DNA from: Vibrio pectenicida
Lineage (GTDB): Bacteria; Pseudomonadota; Gammaproteobacteria; Enterobacterales; Vibrionaceae
Assembly (NCBI GenBank): GCA_024347015.1
Contig: AP024890.1
Coordinates: 1 to 64,000 of the forward strand
DNA: 64,000 nt
Direction: 5' to 3'
Part shown: in pieces, positions 35,783-45,054 of the stretch
Layout: each line of letters begins with the position of its first letter
Numbering within the stretch: the stretch's first letter is position 1
The notes under the pieces: generated by a model
Databases searched by the model: none
The model's input: only the letters and a program-made list of their open reading frames with translations
What the model was told of the DNA's origin: nothing
Program-made: the position numbers and the translations under genes

Positions 35783-36436
35783 TTACGCCACAACAATTAA
35801 GCCAAATTGAGATAAAAGTTGATCTTGCTGCCAACTGCAAATTTTCACTCCATTTAATGGTACACGGCGAATGTCAAGCTCTTCTAAGTCAACATAAGTG
35901 AGATCAGCACCTTCAACTTTAAATGCCCCCCATTGATCTTTAATAAACTCTCCACGGGATAAATCAGACCCCGATAAGTTCGCTGAAAATAAGTTTGCTC
36001 CATTCCACCGATTTTCATACAAATCACATTTCTCAAGCAGCGCTCTTTCAAAATTGGTGTAGCTCAAATTGCACCCTGTTATATAGGCAGAACAAAAATA
36101 TACCGTATCACTGATGCGGTTTATAAAATTAGCTCTTTGAAAATTTGCCCCTTTTAAATCACATTTTCTAAATTCAATACCAAAACAATCGGCTCCAACG
36201 AACCCACTCATCGCTAACATACAGTTGCTAAAACTGGTGTCCTTTAATTTCGCATAGGCAAAGCTGCACCCTTCAATTGCCTGCGCTTCAATAAAGCGGC
36301 AATTGATAAATTTTGCATCACGTAAATCTGCACGTTCAAAGTTACATTGAATAAATTGGCAGTCCTCATAAATTTCATATTGCAAATCTTGATGAGAAAA
36401 ATCTTGCTGATAGTAGGTTTGATTCTTTGTTGACAT
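35783..36436 (-). CDS. qnr: Qnr-family pentapeptide-repeat protein
   Basis: 217 residues, the standard Qnr length (~218). Pentapeptide repeats A(D/N)LXX/F run throughout: FERADLRDAKFINCRFIE, CDLKGANFQRANF, YITGCNLSYTNFERALLEKC, then SGSDLSRGEF and the C-terminal VKICSWQQDQLL of Qnr. The right-handed beta-helix mimics DNA and protects gyrase and topoisomerase IV; chromosomal versions in vibrios are the reservoir of mobile quinolone-protection genes. AAGGAG lies before the ATG. No LexA box is seen upstream. It is close in type but divergent in sequence from QnrVC/QnrS as I recall them. Confidence 0.82.
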   Translation of the reverse strand: MSTKNQTYYQQDFSHQDLQYEIYEDCQFIQCNFERADLRDAKFINCRFIEAQAIEGCSFAYAKLKDTSFSNCMLAMSGFVGADCFGIEFRKCDLKGANFQRANFINRISDTVYFCSAYITGCNLSYTNFERALLEKCDLYENRWNGANLFSANLSGSDLSRGEFIKDQWGAFKVEGADLTYVDLEELDIRRVPLNGVKICSWQQDQLLSQFGLIVVA

Positions 36437-36542
36437 AATGTCTCCTTAGTTGCCGCTAGCCTACCACTGTCACCATTGAGTTTTCCACCGAAATAAAGCT
36501 TTAAAAATCAATAGATTAAAACACCTTAAAATAGCCAATTTA

Positions 36543-36571
36543 AGGCATCTAAAAGGCTTTTTAAGATGCCT
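36543..36571. other. Long imperfect hairpin in the qnr-msrA intergenic region
   Basis: AGGCATCT (36543-36550) pairs with AGATGCCT (36564-36571), and the inner AAAAG/CTTTT also pairs, giving a stem of about 13 bp with a bulge. It lies between two diverging genes, so a simple terminator role is unlikely. The rest of 36437-36708 shows nothing else. Confidence 0.45.
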
Positions 36572-36708
36572 ATCTACTATAAACCCAACTTGTCCCTCCA
36601 TAAATAACTTAAAGCTGGCTAGTTGTCTTTAAGGAAGAGAATAAAACCTACCCCTAGCACTGTAATTTTGGTGTAATAGGATGTCGCAAGTCATAGGAGT
36701 ACAGATAA

Positions 36709-37182
36709 GTGGAAGAGGTATATTTTGCCGGCGGTTGCCTGTGGGGCGTTCAAGAGTTTATCAAACATCTTCCAGGAGTCATTGCAACTGAAGCTGGACG
36801 CGCAAATGGTATGAATATCGACACTACAGGACAATATGATGGCTATGCTGAATGTGTTCGTACTCAATTTGATCCTCAAGAAACAACAATTGAGCAGTTG
36901 ATGCGACTCTTTTTTGAGATCATCGACCCCTTTAGCCTAAACCAACAAGGGCAAGATATAGGTAAAAAATACCGCACAGGTGTTTATAGTATAAATAGTG
37001 AACATTTAGAAAAAGCAAAACACTTTATTAAGCTTCAACCTAACAGCAGTCATATTGTCGTTGAGGTGTTACCACTGACCAATTACGTAAAAAGCGATCC
37101 TGAACACCAGGACCGCCTTACACATTATCCTCAAGATTACTGCCATATCCCTCAATCATTACTTCACAGATATAAAAAGTGA
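36709..37182 (+). CDS. msrA: Peptide methionine sulfoxide reductase MsrA
   Basis: 157 residues, a compact MsrA starting at GTG (GGAG nine bases upstream). The catalytic motif is GGCLWGVQEF, with Leu in place of the usual Phe of GCFWG. YAECVRTQFDP and the C-terminal QDRLTHYPQDYC region are conserved. It reduces the S-epimer of methionine sulfoxide using thioredoxin, repairing oxidised proteins. A second msrA is likely elsewhere in the genome. It is convergent with the chemoreceptor gene. Confidence 0.85.
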   Translation: MEEVYFAGGCLWGVQEFIKHLPGVIATEAGRANGMNIDTTGQYDGYAECVRTQFDPQETTIEQLMRLFFEIIDPFSLNQQGQDIGKKYRTGVYSINSEHLEKAKHFIKLQPNSSHIVVEVLPLTNYVKSDPEHQDRLTHYPQDYCHIPQSLLHRYKK

Positions 37183-37200
37183 TGTTGGCTCTCAACAATC

Positions 37201-38892
37201 TCAGATTTGGAACTTATTTAAGTTCTGATGTAAATCGATAACATTTTTGGCAATTGTCTCACTTGCAGAAGCCGTATGCCTAGAATCTTCGGCAGTTTCT
37301 TCTGACAGCAGCTTAATATTGGTGAGATTGGCATCCAAATCTTTGACTACAACAGCTTGCTCCTCCGCAGCGGTCGCGATCTGCACATTTAAGCCAGCGA
37401 TCTCGTTAACAGACTCAGCGGCTAAAAGGAAGGTGTTAGCCGATTGCGTGCTTTTCTCTAAACACAATTGGGCTGTAGTTGTCCCTTTTTGCATACTGGT
37501 TACTGCATTTTTTGCTTCAGATTGCAATCGATCAACTAATTGTTGAATATCAACTGTCGCATCTTGAGTACGTTGTGCAAGTGAACGTACCTCATCGGCA
37601 ACCACAGCAAAACCTCGCCCTGTTTCCCCTGCCCGAGCGGCCTCTATCGCTGCATTAAGCGCAAGCAGGTTTGTTTGCTCCGCAATCCCTTGAATAGATT
37701 CAAGTACGGTTCCAATATTGTTAGTTTCAGAGACCAGATTTTCAATCACCCCTGATGAGGATGTGACTTCATTGGTTAGTTCTTCAATAATCTTCTGGAT
37801 TTCCAATGACTCTCTCTGCCCATCAACAACGTGCTTTTTAGCCGCATCTGTAACCGCAGATGCGTTAGCTGTACTCGTTGCAACTTCTTGTGTAGTCGCG
37901 TTCATTTCATTAATCGCCGTCGCCACCTGCTCAATATCTCTATGTTGTTTCTCAACATTTGCTAGTGTTCGTTGCATCGCACCCAATGCAGATTCAGATG
38001 ATTTACCTAATTCTGCGGCTTTTGAGCTAACCACAGAAATGGTTCCAGTTAATACGCCAAGAAAGGTATTAAAAGCACTGGCTACTGTGCCTGTTTCATC
38101 TCTAGCACTACTATCAAGCCTGATGGTTAAATCGCCGTCCCCTTGTGCAACTTGCTGAAGCCTTCCAATCAAGGTTACTATGGGGTTTCTAATAGCTTTA
38201 GCAATCCAAATAGGCATAATAATGCCAAACACCAATGAAACAACTGCGATGACACTCATCCATTTAATGGCAAATTTTTCATCTTCTTCGGCTTGCAAAG
38301 CGCTGGCTAACGTAAAACTCTGTACATCATCCAAGATTTTGATTAATGATTTATCAATTTCATCTTCGTGTTTTTCTACTTTTTTCGAATACACAAGCAT
38401 GGTCTCGATATCTCCTTGAGATCCCAAGCGCATCGTTTCTTTAACCTCATCCACCAGAGAATGGTAAGAATCTTCAACTTTTTTAAGTTCAGCCAATTTT
38501 GCTGCGAACTTTGCTTTTGCTTTCGAGCTGTGAAGTTTTGGAATCGCTGCAGCAATAAATTGCTCAACTTCCATTATTTCTTTCTCAACTTTAATACTAA
38601 TTTTTTCTACTTTATTTTTGTATTCCACGAAAGCACTCATTGGCGCAAGATTTTGCTCTACTCGGATAGCCTTAATTAAGGCTCGTTCGAACATAATCGC
38701 CTGCTCAAGCTGGTGCTCTGTTAATACTGTCAAAGCCTTAGTAAGAGGGATATCTCGCTCTGCAATATCAACTAATTCGACACCAATTTTATTCATTTGA
38801 TGAAGAGCAAACCCTCCCATAATAAGTATCGCACCAAGTAGGAAAAACCCTAGCAGGTAGACCTTATGAGCAATCTTGAAATATGATAACAT
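37201..38892 (-). CDS. Methyl-accepting chemotaxis protein
   Basis: 563 residues. TM1 (~11-33), a periplasmic four-helix-bundle-like sensor (~34-205), TM2 (~208-230), HAMP (~231-285) and a long signalling coiled coil. The hairpin tip is intact ([36 protein letters not shown]). No C-terminal CheR-binding pentapeptide. It begins 10 bases after the stop of the BLUF gene, with no terminator, so both are co-transcribed. It relays a signal to CheA/CheW at the cell pole. Whether the input is a chemical in the periplasm or the BLUF protein is open. Confidence 0.93.
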   Translation of the reverse strand: MLSYFKIAHKVYLLGFFLLGAILIMGGFALHQMNKIGVELVDIAERDIPLTKALTVLTEHQLEQAIMFERALIKAIRVEQNLAPMSAFVEYKNKVEKISIKVEKEIMEVEQFIAAAIPKLHSSKAKAKFAAKLAELKKVEDSYHSLVDEVKETMRLGSQGDIETMLVYSKKVEKHEDEIDKSLIKILDDVQSFTLASALQAEEDEKFAIKWMSVIAVVSLVFGIIMPIWIAKAIRNPIVTLIGRLQQVAQGDGDLTIRLDSSARDETGTVASAFNTFLGVLTGTISVVSSKAAELGKSSESALGAMQRTLANVEKQHRDIEQVATAINEMNATTQEVATSTANASAVTDAAKKHVVDGQRESLEIQKIIEELTNEVTSSSGVIENLVSETNNIGTVLESIQGIAEQTNLLALNAAIEAARAGETGRGFAVVADEVRSLAQRTQDATVDIQQLVDRLQSEAKNAVTSMQKGTTTAQLCLEKSTQSANTFLLAAESVNEIAGLNVQIATAAEEQAVVVKDLDANLTNIKLLSEETAEDSRHTASASETIAKNVIDLHQNLNKFQI

Positions 38893-38902
38893 GCCTCTCT
38901 CC

Positions 38903-39328
38903 CTAATCTTTTTTCACAAAATAGTGCACCATCTGCATGGCAAAACTTTTGTGCTCTACAAGGTATTGCACCTCTCCCCTATGCTTCATAAAGTCACTAT
39001 ATCCAGGAATTGAAGATTCAAGGTCTTGATCAAGCACTCGAAAGCCCATCTTCCAATCAGGGAAGCTGCGGCTGTTTATCTGATGGAAACCGATTCTGTT
39101 AACACCAGAGTGGCGAGAATCTGTTTTGATTTTTTCGAATAGCCGTTCAACTGAAGATTCAGGTCCTTCTAACACTTGAATGAAGGTACCATAGCCATCA
39201 TAAAGCAGAAGTCCCGTGATATCATGGCCGGTATTGTTTTTGCGGGCTTTTGATAAGATGCCTTCCAATTCATCTTGTTCAAGCCTATTTCTAGCTTTGC
39301 TAACGTAGACGAGCTCTATCAATTTCAT
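38903..39328 (-). CDS. BLUF-domain blue-light photoreceptor
   Basis: 141 residues from the ATG at 39328 (GGAGG just upstream; the frame opens earlier but without BLUF sequence). A single BLUF domain with the photo-active residues: Tyr8 (LVYVS), Asn32 ([14 protein letters not shown]), Gln51 (FIQVLEG) and Trp92/Met94 (PDWKMGF). It should bind FAD and respond to blue light. A ~40-residue helical tail follows and no output domain is fused, so it must act on a partner. The next gene, 10 bases on, is a chemoreceptor. Confidence 0.92.
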   Translation of the reverse strand: MKLIELVYVSKARNRLEQDELEGILSKARKNNTGHDITGLLLYDGYGTFIQVLEGPESSVERLFEKIKTDSRHSGVNRIGFHQINSRSFPDWKMGFRVLDQDLESSIPGYSDFMKHRGEVQYLVEHKSFAMQMVHYFVKKD

Positions 39329-39554
39329 GCCGCCTCCACTCCTTGGATTATATACAAACATGTTTGGCTTATTTTTTGTTCGACTGCTTGTTGTATTGGC
39401 GCCCAGTTTAATTACTCTACCAAACCATATGAACACACGTTTAGGATGATGAGCACATTTAAGGATACTATTGATAGTTTACAAATTCCATGCCAAGAGA
39501 AAAAAGACTGAATTGTGGTGAATTCCGATTAACTTGGTTAACTTGCGCCATATA

Positions 39555-39616
39555 TTGCATATATGAATTTGCATTATGCAACGCCACCTGCATAATGCAT
39601 GTTCATTATGCAAATG
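39555..39616. promoter_or_regulatory. Cluster of TGCATWATGCA palindromes upstream of the BLUF operon
   Basis: The palindrome TGCATTATGCA lies at 39570-39580, TGCATAATGCA at 39589-39599 and a one-mismatch copy TTCATTATGCA at 39602-39612. A weaker TTGCATATATGAA is at 39555-39567. Centres are 19 and 13 bases apart. They lie ~230-290 bases before the BLUF start, in a region otherwise free of genes (39329-39723). Repeated dyads of this kind usually bind a dimeric regulator; which one is unknown. Confidence 0.5.
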
Positions 39617-39723
39617 CTTTTCATGTTTACGCTCTACGTTCCTATCATTATTCACTCAGAATGAATCAAAGGTTTATCACATCAGTAATAAACCCTCCAG
39701 CTAGGAATAATATAAATAACTCA

Positions 39724-42700
39724 TCACTCAGCGATTAAAAAGCGCCCAGTTAATGCTGGGACTTTAATTTGTACTGGACCCGTTGTCACATTCACGACTT
39801 CGTTGCTCATTAAGTCTCGGAGTAAATGCGTTTGTTTTAGATAAGTGGAATCAACAAACAGTATTTGATCAAATGTTGACGTATTGAGTGCGTAAATTAT
39901 TTGCTGATTATCATACACTTTGAGATCTGCGTATAAGTTATCGTCTAGCCATAAATTACGGCGTTTTCCTGCGTATAATGCAGGATACTGACTACGTAGG
40001 TGCATTAGCATAGTAAAATACTGCTTTAATTCTTGTTGATTAACTGTGAGTTCTGCGCCTGTCACGCCTTCAATTTTTGCACTGGAACGTGCAACGTGAT
40101 CATCACACAGACCTTGGGAAACACAGTTTTCATCGATCTTTTTAGCAAAACCCGCAACTTCATCACCAATTTCCTCACCATAGTAAACAGTAATTGGTCC
40201 TGAATATGCTGCTAAAAAACTATATCCGGCTTTATGCCGTTTCACCTCATTACCTAACTTTCCACGTTGAATAAGATCGCCAAAACGAACCAGATCATGG
40301 TTACCTAGCATAAGATTTGGCATCGCATGATAGGGAGATTTCGCTCGGCTATTCCAGCTGGCATCTAGCGCTCTTGCGCTACCACTTTTGCCCGACTCTT
40401 CAACGGCCAGCGCCTGTACTAATCCATAACGTAACGGAAAGTTAAACGCTGAAGAGAGGCCAGGTTTGGCATCACTACCATACGCGGTTGCGGTAATATC
40501 ATCTGCACCCTTCCATACCTCGCCAACCAGATAGCCCAACGTTCCCCACTGCTGGCCCGCCAGTTTGTTTCCCATAGATGCCTGCTCAACCGCAGCACGA
40601 ATTTTACGCCAAGTGTCTAAAGGAAGTTGATAGGATTGATCTAGCCTCCAGCCATCAATACCATATTCTTTTATCCAATATGTCGCTACCTCAACAAAAA
40701 AGGCATCGCTATCTTCATTTGGATAGGCCACGTATGTGCCAGGGTAACCTTCCTTCGTTGTTAAGTACGGTAACTTACCCGTTGGCGACGGTTTAACTCC
40801 AACAAGATTAGAATGGCCAAAGACACCGTCGAGAAAAACATACAAATCTCTTGCATGCGCTTTATCCACCAGCTCCTTAAGCTTATCGTTGGTACCAAAT
40901 TTTGGGTCAACATTAAAATAATCACAGGGAAAGTAACCCGTCGCATCTAGGCGATCATCACCAGCTTGGCCTGCACATGAATCAAACACAGGCGTTAACC
41001 ATAATGCGTTTACATTAAGACTTGCGATGTAATCTAGGCTGTCGATCACACCCTGAAGATCACCATTATGATGTGAATTGCCATAACCATGGCCATAGCT
41101 ATGTTTGGGATCACCATCCACAAAGGACTCCACCATCACCTGATAAATTCTTAAGTTGCAAGCTCTGCTATCATCCCCATAACAAGCGTAATCAATCTTG
41201 GCATCTATAACTGAAATGGTGGGAGAGTTTTGATCTGAAGCATCAAGCGTAAACTTATGCACCCCTTGATTATTTACTTTTACTTTTATATGGCCACTAC
41301 CTCCATCTTCAAGCGTAATGGAATCGTTGAGAACAGCTAGAGAACCAAAACCAAGATTAACTTCATTCCAATCCAACGATCCCAGTTTGAACTGATATTC
41401 ACCGGGGGTAAGATACCCTTCAAAGGTATACTGACCATGATCTTGGTAAATCATTTCATCACTTGTTCCCCAGTCATTCATTGACCCTCTAACATACACT
41501 TTTGTTGAACCAAAAGGAGCTAAGTCATTCGGTTTATCGACAAGTGTTAAACCTTCACCTTGGGCGCCATTTTGTACCTGAACAAAGACAGCTGCAGTTA
41601 ATGGTGGGATGGTAAAATTTCCGTTGTCAAACCTAGCCTGTCGGACAACAGGGTCATAGGAATCTTTCAAAATCGGATTTAACTCAAAATTTTCTGCACC
41701 TATGATAGGAATGGTATGTTCAGAAGTATTAGCATTAATGGCAACAATCAAAGAATCAAAATTGCTGTCAAGATCAGAGCCTACACTCACGCCATCATTG
41801 ACCGACATAACGATCATACCTGGTAAAGTTGCTGGCCCTGTATTGTGAAACCGAACACGCTTTAAGACTTCTTCTTCACTAACCAAACGGAGCAAAGGTG
41901 ACGTTGAACGGATCTTGAGCAGCTCTTGGTATACCTCGTTAGTCCAAGCAATGTGCTCTGGTGTGACAACGGTATTTGGATTAGCGATCACGGAGCGAAT
42001 CGCATCCCAGTTTGCCATATCTTTGTCGGCACGAGGCAAACCAACATTCCAATTGTTGGTTTGCTTACTAAAGTCGACTTTATTGTACCAATCGCCACTG
42101 TCGTAGCTATCACGCTCCATTGATTTAGAACGCAGTAGCTCAGACCCCATATGTAAAAATGGCACTCCCTGCCCAAGCATAACCGTTGAGAGGCCGACAA
42201 TTTGCATACGCGCCCGATCCGCAGGGTTTATGTTACTATCGGCTTTATATTGATTGAAATCCCACAAGGTCTGATTATCGTGTTTTGAAACATAGTTAAT
42301 CGATTCCTGAGGATCAAGCGTGTAAGCAGCACCTTGACCTCCGTATTGAAAATCACGCCCATAGACAATCGCGCCACTATAAGTTTCCAACGGATAGGTT
42401 TGTAAATTACCCGCCATACCATAGCGGATAAGATCCATCTTCGACTTTAGGTCATCACTGAATCGACTACCAGCATTGGCAAAGCCTGGATTCTTTAGCA
42501 AGGCTTCCCCACTATCAAATGGTCCACCACCACGAACCCCGTCACGCAATCGGTCATTGTATGTCCCAATACCTGTCCCTGCCATTGACCACTGCGTCGC
42601 ATTTTCACCACGTTGCCCGTTAACCACTTCACCAAAGTTCCAACCTTCGCCATAGAACCACGTATCTTCGTCGACCTGTTGCGTTTGTTCATAAACATGC

Positions 42701-43725
42701 AGCATACTTGACTTCATCAAGTGCCCCATTAAATCAAACCTAAAACCATCTATCTTGTAGTCTTTGGCCCACATCACGACACTGTCAGCGACTAACTTCT
42801 CAAACATTCGGTGTTCCGATGCGGTATTATCACAGCATGTCGAGTTCTCGACTGCACCTGTCAAAGGGTTAAGGCGATGGTAATAGCCAGGAACAACCTT
42901 ATCGAGTACCGATTTCTCGTACAGTCCGGAAGCATAGGTATGGTTATAAACTACATCCTGAACAACTCTAAAGCCCATTGCATGAAGTTTCTGTATCATC
43001 TGGCGATATTCATGAATACGTGAAATACCATCACTCGCAACAGCATAGCTGCCTTCTGGCACGTTGTAATGAAAAGGATCGTACCCCCAATTGAAGCCAT
43101 CAATTGGGCGGATATCTGCCAATAACTTCTGTGCCTCACCACTACTTGGATCAGTTTGCTCCAATAAAGAAAATATTGAAGAATGGCGTGAAGTACCATT
43201 ACTACATAGATTGGCCGCAGGATTAATACTGCACAGTTTTTCAACCGTATCCGTCAGGCTCACCATTTTTTCAGGATCTTCTGGAGTAGAGGCAAGGTCA
43301 TACGTAGGCAAAAGATGAATCGTCGTCAGGCCAGCTTCTTTAAGTGCTGCCAGTTGCTTGACGCTATCTCGCTCATCTTCCAAAAAAGCAAGATATTTTC
43401 CATTGTTAAGCTCTTCACCTTGCTTATCGCTGGCACTAAAGTCGCGTATATGAAGCTCATAAACAATGTGATCTTCTGGATTGGTGAGTTCAGGAACTTT
43501 CTGGTTATCCCAACCAGAAGGCTTAGTGTCTTGGGCATTTAAGTCAACAAGTTGTGAATATTGGCTAGACTTGCTTAGTGACAGCGAGTAAGGATCAGTA
43601 ACTGTCATCCATTCAATGTTATCAGTTTGCGGATGAAACGCTTTCACACGATATCGGTAGAACATATTCTTCAGTGACACATCACCTTCAAAACGCCAAA
43701 TACCGGAAGAAGCGTCAAGCGTCAA
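39724..43725 (-). CDS. C-terminal fragment of the pullulanase: two GH13 catalytic domains
   Basis: 1333 codons with only a TTG as possible start. The first GH13 domain has all four regions: Asp257 in VVQDVVYNH, nucleophile Asp331 in DGFRFDLMG, acid Glu360 in YGEGWN, and VSKHDNQTLWD, with the pullulanase signature IVYELHIRDFS at ~88. A beta-domain (STKVYVRGSMNDWG) follows. A second GH13 domain of alpha-amylase type comes after it, also with intact regions (FLDGVFGHSN, GIDGWRLDQ, LVGEVWKGA, LGNHDLVRF). Two complete active sites suggest alpha-1,6 and alpha-1,4 cleavage by one polypeptide. Without reset of the frame it lacks a signal peptide. Confidence 0.75.
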   Translation of the reverse strand: MTLDASSGIWRFEGDVSLKNMFYRYRVKAFHPQTDNIEWMTVTDPYSLSLSKSSQYSQLVDLNAQDTKPSGWDNQKVPELTNPEDHIVYELHIRDFSASDKQGEELNNGKYLAFLEDERDSVKQLAALKEAGLTTIHLLPTYDLASTPEDPEKMVSLTDTVEKLCSINPAANLCSNGTSRHSSIFSLLEQTDPSSGEAQKLLADIRPIDGFNWGYDPFHYNVPEGSYAVASDGISRIHEYRQMIQKLHAMGFRVVQDVVYNHTYASGLYEKSVLDKVVPGYYHRLNPLTGAVENSTCCDNTASEHRMFEKLVADSVVMWAKDYKIDGFRFDLMGHLMKSSMLHVYEQTQQVDEDTWFYGEGWNFGEVVNGQRGENATQWSMAGTGIGTYNDRLRDGVRGGGPFDSGEALLKNPGFANAGSRFSDDLKSKMDLIRYGMAGNLQTYPLETYSGAIVYGRDFQYGGQGAAYTLDPQESINYVSKHDNQTLWDFNQYKADSNINPADRARMQIVGLSTVMLGQGVPFLHMGSELLRSKSMERDSYDSGDWYNKVDFSKQTNNWNVGLPRADKDMANWDAIRSVIANPNTVVTPEHIAWTNEVYQELLKIRSTSPLLRLVSEEEVLKRVRFHNTGPATLPGMIVMSVNDGVSVGSDLDSNFDSLIVAINANTSEHTIPIIGAENFELNPILKDSYDPVVRQARFDNGNFTIPPLTAAVFVQVQNGAQGEGLTLVDKPNDLAPFGSTKVYVRGSMNDWGTSDEMIYQDHGQYTFEGYLTPGEYQFKLGSLDWNEVNLGFGSLAVLNDSITLEDGGSGHIKVKVNNQGVHKFTLDASDQNSPTISVIDAKIDYACYGDDSRACNLRIYQVMVESFVDGDPKHSYGHGYGNSHHNGDLQGVIDSLDYIASLNVNALWLTPVFDSCAGQAGDDRLDATGYFPCDYFNVDPKFGTNDKLKELVDKAHARDLYVFLDGVFGHSNLVGVKPSPTGKLPYLTTKEGYPGTYVAYPNEDSDAFFVEVATYWIKEYGIDGWRLDQSYQLPLDTWRKIRAAVEQASMGNKLAGQQWGTLGYLVGEVWKGADDITATAYGSDAKPGLSSAFNFPLRYGLVQALAVEESGKSGSARALDASWNSRAKSPYHAMPNLMLGNHDLVRFGDLIQRGKLGNEVKRHKAGYSFLAAYSGPITVYYGEEIGDEVAGFAKKIDENCVSQGLCDDHVARSSAKIEGVTGAELTVNQQELKQYFTMLMHLRSQYPALYAGKRRNLWLDDNLYADLKVYDNQQIIYALNTSTFDQILFVDSTYLKQTHLLRDLMSNEVVNVTTGPVQIKVPALTGRFLIAE

Positions 43726-43731
43726 GCGTCA
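43711..43731. repeat. Three tandem copies of AGCGTCA (heptamer) inside the pullulanase gene
   Basis: Perfect head-to-tail copies at 43711-43717, 43718-43724 and 43725-43731. Seven is not a multiple of three, so each gain or loss shifts the frame. Two copies restore the full gene. This is a site for slipped-strand mispairing. Confidence 0.95.
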
Positions 43732-44734
43732 AATCAAAAGGAGAGTCAGGCAATGGCATTTTATTTTGATCGTACAAATACAGCTCAACTTTCTGAGCCG
43801 TTGGTGACCAGAGAGCAAAATGAGCCCTATTGTCTTCAATCCAACTTCCTAGTTTTTCTTCATCCGCATCACTTGGCCCTGTTGTGTATAGATCATCAAG
43901 TACACCTGGGATTTGAACACGTGTAGCCACTAGTGGCTTACCATCATTATCGAGTGCAAGCGCAATTAATTGTGTTTTAAGTAAAGCTTTGGCTGTTTGA
44001 GGAGTGACATTGAGAGCAAAACCTACACGACCGTTAAGATGGGGAAACTTAGAGTGATAAATAGTATCGGAGATCTCCAGATCGTATTTGATAAAATTTT
44101 GTGGTTGATCAATATCTCCTTCTCCCGTCTCATGGCTCCAGATTTGATAACTAACCGCGTTACTATGGTCAAACCAAGCAATCGAATTAGTATCAAGCCA
44201 ATGGGCAGCGGCACCATCAAGCTTTACATTCAGTGGTTCATCAGGAGAATATTTGAGTATCGCGCTTCCATGCTCGGTATAGAGCGTATTTCCTTTATCA
44301 AATTCAACTTTTAAATCACCACCACCCAGTGCTTTATCATCCTCTTTATGGAGGATAAAATTCATACACGCACCATGCTCAGACTTCAGCGGTATAACAA
44401 ATTTAGCACCATATCTTAGGTCGATATCTTTCCATATTACTGGGTGACTCCAATCAATATCAGGCAGCATATCATCAGAGATGGAATCGCAAGAGGTGCT
44501 ATTCCATAAATGTAGCCCCCAGTTATTATAATCACCTTCATCGCGTTTGTAGTAGATGACAGCTCGTTTGTATACCGCATCAGAGTCGGCTGAACTATCA
44601 TTCTCCGATTCCCAATATGTCGAACTGCCGCCAAAAAATGTCTCAATTGCCTGGGCTTCTGGAGAGTCATCACAACCAGCCAATAAGCCAAGCACTGCTA
44701 TCACTATACACAGTTTTGTTCGCTTGATTTTCAT
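43715..44734 (-). CDS. N-terminal fragment of the pullulanase: lipoprotein signal and CBM41-like domain
   Basis: 339 residues. The lipobox LLAG-C places the lipidated cysteine at residue 21, so the protein is exported and anchored. Residues ~55-165 look like a CBM41/PUD starch-binding module (VIYYKRDEGDYNNWGLHLW). Residues ~170-330 lead into the pullulanase N-terminal beta-domains (AHFALWSPTAQKVELYLYD, CBM48-like). The frame ends just after DLTLDA, inside the heptamer repeat. If translated alone, it would be a starch-binding lipoprotein without catalysis. MalT-box-like motifs lie ~100-150 bases upstream. Confidence 0.75.
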   Translation of the reverse strand: MKIKRTKLCIVIAVLGLLAGCDDSPEAQAIETFFGGSSTYWESENDSSADSDAVYKRAVIYYKRDEGDYNNWGLHLWNSTSCDSISDDMLPDIDWSHPVIWKDIDLRYGAKFVIPLKSEHGACMNFILHKEDDKALGGGDLKVEFDKGNTLYTEHGSAILKYSPDEPLNVKLDGAAAHWLDTNSIAWFDHSNAVSYQIWSHETGEGDIDQPQNFIKYDLEISDTIYHSKFPHLNGRVGFALNVTPQTAKALLKTQLIALALDNDGKPLVATRVQIPGVLDDLYTTGPSDADEEKLGSWIEDNRAHFALWSPTAQKVELYLYDQNKMPLPDSPFDLTLDA

Positions 44735-44830
44735 TCATATTCCCACTGATATTTCGTGTTATTAAGTTAATAACCGTGTTGACCAAGGTAGATGTATTCA
44801 AGCTCACGTTATATTCTTAGCAGATCAAAT

Positions 44831-44880
44831 TCCCTCCTCCTATAGCCTTAGTTAATGAGGCGTAGAAATGGAGGAGGAGG
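44831..44880. promoter_or_regulatory. Inverted MalT-box-like motifs upstream of the pullulanase
   Basis: GGAGGAGGGA on the minus strand (44831-44840) faces GGAGGAGGAGG on the plus strand (44870-44880). Both contain GGA(G/T)GA, the core of the MalT box. They lie ~97-147 bases before the pullulanase start. pulA of Klebsiella is a MalT target, so control by maltotriose-activated MalT is likely. The rest of 44735-45054 holds no gene. Confidence 0.6.
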
Positions 44881-45054
44881 ATATAAAATACAATATACTT
44901 CACAAATACGACCATAGGACTGGTCAGAAAATTACTGAATGGGTATGAGAATAGTGAGAGATCTGACAATCTGCACCAACTTCGAATTGACCAATGTAGG
45001 ATTGCAACAAACGACTAAAAGTATCGAAATTAGATCTTTAGCGTATTATTCAGA

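Larger units (their letters stand above)
39724..44734 (-). pseudogene. Giant pullulanase/amylase lipoprotein gene split by a 7-bp repeat frameshift
   Basis: Two frames together encode what would be a ~1,670-residue secreted amylopullulanase. The break lies at 43711-43731, where three copies of a heptamer put the second part in the +1 frame. With two copies the reading continues smoothly (DLTLDASSG). The protein would hold a lipoprotein signal, a starch-binding domain, a pullulanase GH13 domain, a linker beta-domain and a second alpha-amylase-like GH13 domain. It debranches and cleaves starch at the cell surface. Because everything else is intact, the event is recent or reversible. A sequencing or assembly error at the repeat cannot be excluded. 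Confidence 0.8.

Noticed and set aside
37718..38158. 146-codon plus-strand ORF
   Set aside because: Antisense to the chemoreceptor signalling domain; no start context.
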